64,000 nt of DNA from Bowmanella pacifica (lineage in GTDB: Bacteria; Pseudomonadota; Gammaproteobacteria; Enterobacterales; Alteromonadaceae): the NCBI RefSeq assembly GCF_014645355.1, contig NZ_BMLS01000008.1, positions 124,001-188,000 on the forward strand, written 5' to 3'. Both the position numbers and the translations under genes were made by a program. Positions 44,874 to 53,098 of this stretch are shown piece after piece; positions within the stretch are counted from its first letter, which is position 1, and the number at the start of each line of letters is the position of its first letter. Below the pieces are notes generated by a model that saw only the letters and a list, made by a program, of their open reading frames with translations, did no database searches and was not told where the DNA came from.

Positions 44874-45587
44874 GTGCGAATTGGACTCATACTGATATTG
44901 TGTTGCTGGGGTTGCAGCCTTGCTGCTGCCGAACGAGTGGTTAGGGTGGGACTGAATTTCTCTGCCCCCTGGGCCTATGCGGATGAGCAGGGTAGCTTGC
45001 AGGGGATTGACCACGATATCGTCTATCAGGCCCTGTCTGCAGCCGGCTATCAGGTGCAGATTGAGCTTTTTTCCCATGAACGTATGCTGCAAAAGTTTAA
45101 ACAGCGGGAGTTGGATTTCGCTAGCCCTATTGCTTTTGATATTCCGGGCGCCCATAAAAGTTTGCCGTATATGGAAATCCAAGATGTTGCCGCCAGCCTG
45201 AGCAGTGCCGGTCTGGCTATCGAACAACTGGACGATTTAAGCGACAAACGGGTAGTGGCCTATCAAAAAGCCATAGATGTGTTGGGGCAACCCTTTGCCA
45301 ATGTGCTTGAGTCGCAGAATTACCTGGAAATGGTCGACAGGGATCGTCAGTTCGACTTGCTATTTAGTGGCAAGGTGGATGTGGTGGTGGGCGATAGGCT
45401 GGTGTTGGAATACTACAGCCGTAAAATGTATGGTGAAGGGAAAATTCGTATTCACCCCATATTTGCCAGTCAGGTTTATCCTGCTGCTGCTTGGGATCCC
45501 GAGATTATTAAAGCTTTTAATCAGCATCTTATGCGTATGCAGGCGCGGGGTGATATCAAGCTCTTGATGCATAGCCCCCGGCCATGA
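44874..45587 (+). CDS. periplasmic solute-binding-like protein (SBP_bac_3 type)
   Basis: This 237-residue protein has a signal peptide (Leu-Ala-Ala-Ala|Glu) and an SBP family 3 fold: Val-Gly-Leu-Asn-Phe-Ser-Ala-Pro-Trp-Ala-Tyr near 24, Gly-Ile-Asp-His-Asp-Ile-Val near 43, and Lys-Val-Asp-Val-Val-Val-Gly-Asp near 167. No permease or ATPase gene is adjacent, so it may be a stand-alone sensor-type binding protein rather than an ABC importer part. The GTG at 44874 sits after GGAG, 1 bp past the esterase stop. Confidence 0.8.
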   Translation: MRIGLILILCCWGCSLAAAERVVRVGLNFSAPWAYADEQGSLQGIDHDIVYQALSAAGYQVQIELFSHERMLQKFKQRELDFASPIAFDIPGAHKSLPYMEIQDVAASLSSAGLAIEQLDDLSDKRVVAYQKAIDVLGQPFANVLESQNYLEMVDRDRQFDLLFSGKVDVVVGDRLVLEYYSRKMYGEGKIRIHPIFASQVYPAAAWDPEIIKAFNQHLMRMQARGDIKLLMHSPRP

Positions 45588-45708
45588 GCAAGAGCAGCGC
45601 TGCATCTTGCCAATTCGCCAATAAATCACTGTGGACGTTTAGATGGCTGACTAGCGGCTTAAATTAAGGCACAATCCTCGCCAGGTAACAGAATCGGATT
45701 GAAATAGC

Positions 45709-46512
45709 ATGAATGTGGGGATATTTGGTGCCAACGGCCGTATGGGCAGGGTATTGATTGAGGCGGTGCAGCAGGCACCTGAGGCAAAATTAAGCGCGGC
45801 ACTGGTACGCAGTGGCTCTGACTGGCTGGGCATGGATGTTGGGGAACTGGCCGGTGTCGGTAAATTGGGCCTGGCGGTCAGTGACAGACCCGACGAGCAA
45901 GCCGCGAACATTGATGTGATGATTGATTTCACCCTGCCAGGTGCTCTTGAAGCCAACCTGAGTTGGTGTGTTGCTCAGAACAAGCCGGTTGTCATAGGCA
46001 CCACAGGATTAAATCCTCAGCAGTTTGATGTTTTGCAGCAAGCCGCCAAGCAGATCCCCGTTGTGTTTGCTGCTAACTACAGCGTAGGCGTTAACCTGAT
46101 GCTGAACTTATTAAAGCAAACGGCCAGAGTAATGGGTCATAGCTGCGACATTGAAATCTGGGAAGCGCATCACCGTAACAAACTCGATGCACCATCCGGC
46201 ACTGCCATGGCCATGGGCGAAGCTATTGCCGACGAACTTAACTGGGATTTGAATCAATGCGCCGTATATGGTCGTGAGGGCCATACGGGTGTCAGACCGC
46301 AGCAGCAAATCGGCTTTGCCACCATCCGCGCTGGCGATGTGGTGGGTGAGCATACAGCCATGTTCGCTGATATTGGCGAGCGAATTGAACTTACCCATAA
46401 AGCCAGCAGCCGTTTGACCTTCGCTAAAGGGGCGGTGCGCGCCGCGTTATGGCTTAAAGATAAACCCGCTGGTTTATATAATATGCAGCAGGTTTTGGGA
46501 TTGGAAGGGTAG
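45709..46512 (+). CDS. dapB: 4-hydroxy-tetrahydrodipicolinate reductase
   Basis: The 267-residue enzyme acts in lysine and diaminopimelate synthesis. It has the Rossmann motif Gly-Ala-Asn-Gly-Arg-Met-Gly-Arg near 8, Gly-Thr-Thr-Gly-Leu near 100 and the catalytic [15 protein letters not shown] near 153. Other Gammaproteobacteria have dnaJ-dapB-carA in this order; here accessory genes lie on either side. Confidence 0.97.
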   Translation: MNVGIFGANGRMGRVLIEAVQQAPEAKLSAALVRSGSDWLGMDVGELAGVGKLGLAVSDRPDEQAANIDVMIDFTLPGALEANLSWCVAQNKPVVIGTTGLNPQQFDVLQQAAKQIPVVFAANYSVGVNLMLNLLKQTARVMGHSCDIEIWEAHHRNKLDAPSGTAMAMGEAIADELNWDLNQCAVYGREGHTGVRPQQQIGFATIRAGDVVGEHTAMFADIGERIELTHKASSRLTFAKGAVRAALWLKDKPAGLYNMQQVLGLEG

Positions 46513-46517
46513 AGTCT

Positions 46518-46538
46518 GTCATGTCAGGCTGACATGAC
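46518..46538. repeat. 21-bp near-perfect palindrome after dapB
   Basis: GTCATGTCAG and CTGACATGAC flank a single G immediately past the dapB stop. As DNA it could be an operator; as RNA it forms a hairpin. No T tract follows. Confidence 0.6.
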
Positions 46539-46596
46539 TCCCACGTCGTCGTTATCAACCGGGGCTCGTTAGTTTGCGTGTTTTCTTGCTATCTTG

Positions 46597-46628
46597 ACGC
46601 CCAGTTAAGGTTTAACTCAACTGGGCGT
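46597..46628. repeat. inverted repeat between convergent dapB and the pullulanase gene
   Basis: ACGCCCAGTT and AACTGGGCGT (10 bp) flank a 12-nt loop. It has terminator position but no T tract on either strand. Confidence 0.6.
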
Positions 46629-46643
46629 ATTGCTTGTCGTCAT

Positions 46644-49600
46644 TTAAAGCATACTGATACTCAACAGCGGTGCGTTTTGATTGTTAGCATTCAGGGTAAC
46701 CCGCACGTTACCGCTATAGGGCAATATCAGTGTTAGGTTATCACTACTGCCAGGCTGCAGAGCCACAGTGTCTCCTGAGGTAATTTGCCAGGCGCCACCC
46801 AGATTCGGACCGCCGTTTGCTCCCCAGTCTGCGTCCGCTATTTTTATTTGGTGCGATCCGCCAGGCAGATTTAGCAAGGCTTCGTATATGCCACCACCAA
46901 TGTATGCCAGTGGCATAGTCGTCCCCCAATCGTTCAGACTGCCTCGTAGATATAGTTGGTGATTACCATAAGGGGCCGGGATGACGGATGGATCATCGGG
47001 CATGATGGTAAGGGAGGGAGTATCGGGCGTGGTTGCAAGCAAGGCAAAGCGATACTGGCCTGGCTGGGGAATAGTCACAGCAAGATTATTGCCTTGTTGA
47101 TAGAGCGTCTGGGCAGCACCCAAGGTGACGCTAAAGCCGCCGCCAAGATTGACTGTGCTGTAGTGCTCGTCGGCCAGCTTAAACTCAAACTGACCGGCAT
47201 CCAGAACGACATCTAATCTATAGCTATTATCGCCTTGGTAGCTAAACGGCAAAGAGGTATCCCAGCTATTGATGTCGCCACGTAGATAGATAGGCTGCTC
47301 TCCATAAGGGGGGAGGGCGCTTAAACCATAGCCTTGCTGACCTTGCTGGGGTTTGACGAATACGGCAGTAGTGCGGGCTGGTACCTGGAAACTATGAGTA
47401 TCAAATGACGCTTGCTGCACGAGCGTGTCTGCTGAGCTTTGCTGAACGTGATGCAGTACAAAACCATTTGCTTCATCAATAGTAAATGCCTTGAGGTTGT
47501 CACTGCTGTTAAATACGACTACCAGCGCATCATAGGCAGGATCCAGATCTGTCAGTCCCAGGCCGTCATCCAGACTCATTACAATCAACCCCTGAGCTTG
47601 CTGGGGCCCGGTATTATGAAATTTAATCCGCTGACGCACTTGCTGAGCATCGGTAAGACGAAACAGCGGACTATTGGCGCGGATTTGCACAAACTCTTCA
47701 AATAAAGCGGCGCTAAAAGCAATTTCAGTCGGGCCTACCAGGCTGTTGGGGTTGGCACTGGCTGCACTGATAGCCGGCCAGTTATGCTGGTTATCGGCCT
47801 CGCGGGGCAGGCCTATATTCCAGTTATTATCCTGCATGCTGACATCAACCCGATTAAACCAATCTCCCGAATCGTAAGTATTGCGATCAATGGACTTAGA
47901 GCGCAGCAATTCGGAGCCAAAATGCAGAAAAGGTATGCCCTGGCTTAGCAGTGGATAGCTCAGGGCCTGAGCCTGTATACGTACACGCTCTTGTGCAGTC
48001 AACTGGGTGGGCAGAACCAGTTGCAGCTTATCCCACAGTGTTTCGTTGTCATGCTTGGATACGTAGTTAACGGTGTCGGCCGGGTCATTGGCATACCCCG
48101 CAGGCTGGCCGTTCCATTGGTAGTCATAGGCAGACATATAGTTGCCGCTGGCCGCCACAAAGGCAAAACTGCCGATGTTGCCAACAAGACCTATACGGGT
48201 GGTGTCTTGTTGGTGCAAGCTGCCACCCGCTGTGAATAACTCGCCACTGCGCACGGCGTCTCGCTGACGGTCTGAGAAAGTTCCTACCTCGGTGCCAGCC
48301 ATCGCCAGTTGTGAGGCTTGTTCAAAGCGCCTGTTATTGACGACTTCGCCGAAGTTCCACCCTTCACCATAAAAATAGCTGTCGGGGTCCACGGTTCTGA
48401 CCGCCTCGCGGGCGCTGAGAATAGCCTGTCTGGGAATATGCCCCATAAGATCAAAGCGAAAACCGTCAAAACCAAACTGCTGGGCAAATACCACCAATGA
48501 GTCATTCATTAACTTGGCCATCATGGTCATTTCGGTGGCCGTGTTTTCACAGCAGGTGGAGTTTTCTATTTGTCCGCTGAGTTCGTTCAAACGTTGGTAG
48601 TAGCCTGGTACTAGCTTATCCAGTACCGAATTGTCATTTAAGCCAGATGATGCCGTGTGGTTGTAAACTACATCCAGCACCACACGCAGTCCTATATTAT
48701 GCAAGGCCTGGTTCATGGCGCGCATTTCAAGAATACGGGCCGCGCCGTCAGGATCGCTGGCATAGCTGCCTTCCGGCGCCGCAAAATGCTGTGGATCATA
48801 CCCCCAGTTAAAGCCATCCAGGGCACGCATCGCGTCTACTAAGGCCTGTGCGTCAGCGCTGTCGGGTGTATAACCGGCAAAGACATCCAGCAATAGAGTC
48901 GTGGGGTTTTCCACCCCGCAAACCGGTGCGCCGGGATTAAACTGACATAGCCTGCCAACGGTATCGCTGATGTCCACTCGTTGATTAGTATCTTCCTGAA
49001 TCGACGCTATATCATTGGCCGGCAGTAGATGGATGTGGGTCAATCCTGCTTGTTGCAAACGCTGTAAATGTTGTACTGATTGACTGTTTGTTTCGGTAAA
49101 CGCCAGATATTTTCCACGATTCTGCACACTGACGCTGTCATCCCAGATACTGAAGTCACGAATATGGGTTTCATAGATAATGCTGTCTTCGGGCGCAGTG
49201 ACGATAGGTACCGGATGACTGTCCCAACCGCTGGGTTTCAGATCGCTGTCATTCAGGTTAACAAATTGACTGTAACGACCATTGGTAGACAAACTCACAC
49301 TGTATGGGTCTGTACTGATTAAGGTTTCCACTTGCTCAGTTAATGGGTGGAACACCTCAACACCAAATTGATAAAAATGTCTGTCCAGGGTATTTCTATC
49401 ACCATGATAGGACCATATACCGCTGTGCTCATCCCATTGCATTGGATGACTGGCGAGCAAGTTCTTTTGCTGGTCAAAGACCCGTAAACTCAGACTGCGA
49501 GCCGTTGGAGCCCAGACGGATACTTGCAGTTGCTGTTGTTGATAATTCAGGCCCAGGTTTGCCTCATCGGCATCATCTGCCTGACGGGTATAAAGATGAT

Positions 49601-50684
49601 CCAGCAACCGGCCAAACTGCACTCTGGTGGCATCCACTATCGCGCCCGTTGCATCCAGCGCGACGGCAATTAGCTGAGTTTTGGCCAGGTTTTTACTCTC
49701 TGCATCGGTGAGTGACAGGTGAAAACCCGTGAATCCACTTAAATGCGGATCCCTTTGATAGTATTGCGGGTCTATTTGGGCTGGCGTCAGGGGGTAAAAG
49801 TTCGCAGTTTGTAACTTACTGGGATCAAGCGGTGACAGATCAGCGGCAGCACTGTAGTACAAGCGGTACTCAGCGGCTTGGGCGGTTTGCCAAACCAAGG
49901 TGTCTGTGGCCAGCCAGTGTGCGCGCGCACCGTCCAAAGATAAAGGACGCTCGGTCAGGGGCTGATACCAGATCTCCGGATAGCCGTGAAAGCTGAATCC
50001 TTGCTTGCCCCGAGCGGGTTCAAAGCGGCTGTTGTTCTGACCCAGTGCCTTGTCATTACCTTTGTGAATAATGAAGTTGTAGCAATCCGCACCGGGCTCA
50101 ATACTGAGTACATAGTAAGCCCCGTAGTCAGGATGGATACCATCGGCGGGATAGGGGTTGGCCCAATCGCCAAATTGGGCCACTTCTGTGGTCGGTGCAG
50201 CGTAGTTCCCGCAGCCTTCGCCATTCCAAAGATGCAGCCCCCAACCTTGATAGTCATCATCGGCCCGTTGATAGAACAACGCAATTTGATTGTCTGCAAG
50301 GTTAAGCCCTGATGACGCAGGCTCTACTTGCAGTTGCATCGATAAGGACAAGGGCGCGCGATCCAGGCTGAGACGCAGGGTAAATTGCATGCTCTGTGAT
50401 GCCGCCAGCTCTTGCGCAGCTAAGGTGATATAGGGCATTCCCTGCCATTCACCATCGCCGTTTAGAATGCTATGGCTGCTGTTTTGCACTAGTACCCGCA
50501 TGGGGCCACTTAGAGACTGTTCACTTTGATTGGTCAGCGTTATCTGGCTGACATACTGGCGGTTAACCCTATCAAAGGTGGGTCTGGCAGAGTAATCAAA
50601 GTTAACCTTGGATTGTGTTTGCCACTCGGCCAAAGTAGGGAGGGCCAGCCAACAAAGCAGCAGACCTGTAATATAAGCTTTCAT
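46644..50684 (-). CDS. secreted pullulanase-type alpha-1,6-glucosidase
   Basis: The 1346-residue protein has a signal peptide (cleavage near Thr-Leu-Ala|Glu). An N-terminal beta domain (about 20-125) is followed by a PUD/CBM41-like starch-binding domain (about 135-245, with Gly-Trp-Gly-Leu-His-Leu-Trp), a CBM48/N domain (about 375-480) and the GH13 catalytic barrel (about 490-1000). The catalytic Asp is near 745 (Phe-Arg-Phe-Asp-Leu-Met) and the Glu near 774 (Tyr-Gly-Glu-Gly-Trp). Two C-terminal repeats, each opening Leu-Tyr-Leu-Arg-Gly, follow (about 1135-1230 and 1245-1340). It debranches pullulan and starch. The start overlaps the upstream gene by 4 bp, with GGAGG ahead. Confidence 0.9.
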   Translation of the reverse strand: MKAYITGLLLCWLALPTLAEWQTQSKVNFDYSARPTFDRVNRQYVSQITLTNQSEQSLSGPMRVLVQNSSHSILNGDGEWQGMPYITLAAQELAASQSMQFTLRLSLDRAPLSLSMQLQVEPASSGLNLADNQIALFYQRADDDYQGWGLHLWNGEGCGNYAAPTTEVAQFGDWANPYPADGIHPDYGAYYVLSIEPGADCYNFIIHKGNDKALGQNNSRFEPARGKQGFSFHGYPEIWYQPLTERPLSLDGARAHWLATDTLVWQTAQAAEYRLYYSAAADLSPLDPSKLQTANFYPLTPAQIDPQYYQRDPHLSGFTGFHLSLTDAESKNLAKTQLIAVALDATGAIVDATRVQFGRLLDHLYTRQADDADEANLGLNYQQQQLQVSVWAPTARSLSLRVFDQQKNLLASHPMQWDEHSGIWSYHGDRNTLDRHFYQFGVEVFHPLTEQVETLISTDPYSVSLSTNGRYSQFVNLNDSDLKPSGWDSHPVPIVTAPEDSIIYETHIRDFSIWDDSVSVQNRGKYLAFTETNSQSVQHLQRLQQAGLTHIHLLPANDIASIQEDTNQRVDISDTVGRLCQFNPGAPVCGVENPTTLLLDVFAGYTPDSADAQALVDAMRALDGFNWGYDPQHFAAPEGSYASDPDGAARILEMRAMNQALHNIGLRVVLDVVYNHTASSGLNDNSVLDKLVPGYYQRLNELSGQIENSTCCENTATEMTMMAKLMNDSLVVFAQQFGFDGFRFDLMGHIPRQAILSAREAVRTVDPDSYFYGEGWNFGEVVNNRRFEQASQLAMAGTEVGTFSDRQRDAVRSGELFTAGGSLHQQDTTRIGLVGNIGSFAFVAASGNYMSAYDYQWNGQPAGYANDPADTVNYVSKHDNETLWDKLQLVLPTQLTAQERVRIQAQALSYPLLSQGIPFLHFGSELLRSKSIDRNTYDSGDWFNRVDVSMQDNNWNIGLPREADNQHNWPAISAASANPNSLVGPTEIAFSAALFEEFVQIRANSPLFRLTDAQQVRQRIKFHNTGPQQAQGLIVMSLDDGLGLTDLDPAYDALVVVFNSSDNLKAFTIDEANGFVLHHVQQSSADTLVQQASFDTHSFQVPARTTAVFVKPQQGQQGYGLSALPPYGEQPIYLRGDINSWDTSLPFSYQGDNSYRLDVVLDAGQFEFKLADEHYSTVNLGGGFSVTLGAAQTLYQQGNNLAVTIPQPGQYRFALLATTPDTPSLTIMPDDPSVIPAPYGNHQLYLRGSLNDWGTTMPLAYIGGGIYEALLNLPGGSHQIKIADADWGANGGPNLGGAWQITSGDTVALQPGSSDNLTLILPYSGNVRVTLNANNQNAPLLSISML

Positions 50685-51361
50685 CCTTCCTCCCTCCTTA
50701 GCAGCCCCATAGTCATCAACCCCAGGAAGAATAGGGCCGGGAGTGCAGGCTCACTGATGGCGGCACTGACGCTCTCTAAGCGCACATTATCAATGGCCAG
50801 GGTGGAAAACAGGCCGTCACCTATTGCCGTTCCTTCGCCTAAGGTAAAGTCCAGATACCAGCCGCTTTGGTTATATAAACTGCTATCCAGCAATACGGAA
50901 AACATCCCGCTGCCATAGCTACTCTGGCCATTGGTGGGTGATTGAAGCAATGTGCCCAATTGGCCATCTGCACCATAGAGGTTACCCAGACCATCATTCA
51001 GGGCAATGTGAAAGTAATCGCCGGTGAGCGGAGCACCATCGGTGCCAAAGAACGCCCAATCAAAGTGTAGCCAAAGATGCTCGCCAGTTAACGCGGTGAG
51101 CGTCAGTTGCTGGTAAAGGGTGTTGGCGAAGAAGGCTTGTGCCGACTGACCGTCGTCAACTGTCAGCAGGGCACGGCAATTACCCGCGGTATTTTCAATG
51201 CTGAAATCCCCCGTTGTGCCAGGGGAGCCCAGACCATCAGAGTCTTGCTGCCAACTGCTAAAATCACAACTTTGAAAGTCTCCGTTTGCTATCAGGTTAG
51301 CCTGGCTTGGTGGTGCGATACACAAGCACAGCGGCAGCAACCATATTGAAGTTCGTTTCAC
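50681..51361 (-). CDS. exported protein with PEP-CTERM-like C-terminal sorting signal
   Basis: The 226-residue protein has a signal peptide (Ile-Ala-Pro-Pro-Ser-Gln-Ala|Asn) and a beta-rich jelly-roll-like middle (Leu-Ile-Ala-Asn-Gly-Asp-Phe at the start, Asp-Asn-Val-Arg-Leu near the end). Its C terminus is Glu-Pro-Ala-Leu-Pro-Ala-Leu, a hydrophobic helix, then Arg-Arg-Glu-Glu-Gly. That is a Pro-Glu-Pro-type tripartite sorting tail in which the first Pro is replaced (Ser-Glu-Pro). The GTG at 51361 has GGAG seven bases upstream; 18 further codons upstream lack support. It is co-translated with the pullulanase, suggesting a carbohydrate-binding or surface role. Confidence 0.7.
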   Translation of the reverse strand: MKRTSIWLLPLCLCIAPPSQANLIANGDFQSCDFSSWQQDSDGLGSPGTTGDFSIENTAGNCRALLTVDDGQSAQAFFANTLYQQLTLTALTGEHLWLHFDWAFFGTDGAPLTGDYFHIALNDGLGNLYGADGQLGTLLQSPTNGQSSYGSGMFSVLLDSSLYNQSGWYLDFTLGEGTAIGDGLFSTLAIDNVRLESVSAAISEPALPALFFLGLMTMGLLRREEG

Positions 51362-51712
51362 TCGGGTTCTCCATTTGTTTGGTGATTTAACAAAAATGCT
51401 ACAAACCGATGACATTAGTTGAACCTAAACTTGTCGCACAAGCCGAACTTGGGTAATTGACCGATGAATACGTATGCATGTGAACAGCAGGAAAAATCCT
51501 GGATTTCAAACAATACAAAGGAGGGTTGAGGTTATAGACAAGGGGTATAACTGTTAGGTGGGACGAGCCTGTGAGTCATCGACTTAACTTGCAAAACTAG
51601 GTGTAGACAAAAGAGTTTGAAAAGGGAATAGCGTATCGAAACAATGCCTGGCCGGTGGGTAAAGGCAGCCGCCGCGCCAGGATACTTATGTTTTTATGTG
51701 TTTAGACCTGAT

Positions 51713-51740
51713 TTACTGCTTAAAGCCGCATTTGTATAAT
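51713..51740 (+). promoter_or_regulatory. candidate carA promoter
   Basis: TTACTG (51713-51718) and TATAAT (51735-51740) are 16 bp apart; the -10 is perfect. Transcription would begin about 205 bases before carA, giving a long leader that contains the terminator-like hairpin. Confidence 0.5.
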
Positions 51741-51851
51741 ATTTCTAATTCATAATAGACGAATTAAGCAAACTAATGTAGACTACTAAGAATTTGCCAA
51801 AATTTTGCTTTTTACCGGGAGAATCCGGCTTGCAGAGCCAGCAAAACAAGT

Positions 51852-51890
51852 AAACGGGATGTAAATTGTCAATTTACACCCGTTTTTTTT
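51852..51890 (+). terminator. terminator-like hairpin in the carA leader (putative attenuator)
   Basis: AAACGGG and TGTAAATT (one bulged A between them) pair with AATTTACA and CCCGTTT around a 3-nt loop, ending in T8. It lies 63 bp before the carA start and downstream of the candidate promoter. Confidence 0.75.
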
Positions 51891-51952
51891 AGGTTGCCAA
51901 AAGATCCATATCGCTTAGTAAACAGGGTATGGATAGCGAATAGGAGGTTGAC

Positions 51953-53086
51953 TTGACTAAATCCGCCCTTTTGGTCCTTGAAGACGGTACAGTTTTCAAA
52001 GGGACCGCCATCGGAGCCGAAGGTATTGCTGTTGGAGAGGTGGTGTTTAATACCGCCATGACAGGATATCAGGAGATCCTTACCGACCCGTCCTATGCGG
52101 AGCAGATAGTAACACTGACCTATCCCCATATCGGCAACACCGGGACAAACGACGAAGATCAGGAATCCACAAATATCTGGGCCAAAGGTCTGATAATCCG
52201 AGATCTTCCCCTTATTGCCAGTAACTTCCGTAACCAACTAAGCCTTTCCGATTATCTTAAACAGCACAATATCCTCGGTATCGCCGATATCGATACTCGT
52301 CGCCTGACCCGTATTCTACGTACTACTGGTGCGCAAAATGGTTGTATTGTTGCCGGTGATAATCTGGATGAAGCCAAGGCATTGGCAGCCGCCAAGGGCT
52401 TCCCGGGACTTAAAGGCATGGATTTGGCCAAAGTGGTATCAACCAAGGAAAGCTTTGTCTGGAATCACGGTTCTTGGCGCTTGGGCATGGGCCATGATGA
52501 AAACCGAGAGGACCTGCCTTTCCATGTGGTGGCCTACGATTTTGGTGCCAAGCTTAACATTCTTCGTATGTTGGTTGACCGCGGCTGTAAGCTGACTGTG
52601 GTGCCTGCACAAACCAGTGCAGAAGAGGTGTTGGCCATGAGTCCTGATGGCGTCTTCTTGTCCAACGGCCCTGGCGATCCAGAACCTTGTACTTATGCCA
52701 TTGAGGCCATCAAAGCTATTTTGGATAACAACATTCCGGTATTTGGTATCTGTTTGGGTCACCAATTGTTGGCACTGGCCAGTGGCGCTAAAACCACCAA
52801 AATGAAACATGGTCACCACGGTGCTAACCATCCGGTGAAGGATATTCCCAATAGCCGCGTGATGATCACCAGCCAGAACCACGGTTTTGCAGTAGACGAA
52901 GACAGCCTGACCGACAACCTGGAAGTGACGCATATCTCTCTGTTCGATAAGACCATTCAGGGTATTCATCGCACCGATAAGCCGGCATTCAGCTTCCAGG
53001 GGCACCCTGAAGCCAGTCCGGGGCCACACGATGCCGCACCGCTGTTTGACCATTTCATCGAATTGATCGCAGCCAGCAAGAAGTAA
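51953..53086 (+). CDS. carA: carbamoyl phosphate synthase small (glutaminase) subunit
   Basis: The 377-residue subunit supplies ammonia from glutamine. It has an N-terminal CPSase domain and a class I amidotransferase domain with Cys in Gly-Ile-Cys-Leu-Gly-His-Gln near 264, and His/Glu in Gly-His-Pro-Glu-Ala-Ser-Pro-Gly near 349. The TTG start is well supported: TAGGAGGT precedes it, the product opens [11 protein letters not shown], and E. coli carA also starts with TTG. carB follows 12 bp later. Confidence 0.97.
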   Translation: MTKSALLVLEDGTVFKGTAIGAEGIAVGEVVFNTAMTGYQEILTDPSYAEQIVTLTYPHIGNTGTNDEDQESTNIWAKGLIIRDLPLIASNFRNQLSLSDYLKQHNILGIADIDTRRLTRILRTTGAQNGCIVAGDNLDEAKALAAAKGFPGLKGMDLAKVVSTKESFVWNHGSWRLGMGHDENREDLPFHVVAYDFGAKLNILRMLVDRGCKLTVVPAQTSAEEVLAMSPDGVFLSNGPGDPEPCTYAIEAIKAILDNNIPVFGICLGHQLLALASGAKTTKMKHGHHGANHPVKDIPNSRVMITSQNHGFAVDEDSLTDNLEVTHISLFDKTIQGIHRTDKPAFSFQGHPEASPGPHDAAPLFDHFIELIAASKK

Positions 53087-53098
53087 TTAGGGGGAAGC

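Larger units (their letters stand above)
51362..51952. other. intergenic region before carAB
   Basis: About 590 bp. The left half, next to the minus-strand PEP-CTERM-like gene, should hold its promoter, but I see no clear element. The right half contains a candidate carA promoter at 51713-51740 and a terminator-like hairpin at 51852-51890. No gene, tRNA or mobile element is recognisable. A small ARG-box-like stretch near 51745 was too weak to call. Confidence 0.6.

Noticed and set aside
50526-50918. Plus-strand open frames across the pullulanase and PEP-CTERM-like genes
   Set aside because: They are antisense to strongly supported proteins and show no domain.
51730-51765. An ARG-box-like AT-rich stretch near the carA promoter
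   Set aside because: It matches fewer than half of the ArgR consensus positions on the left arm.
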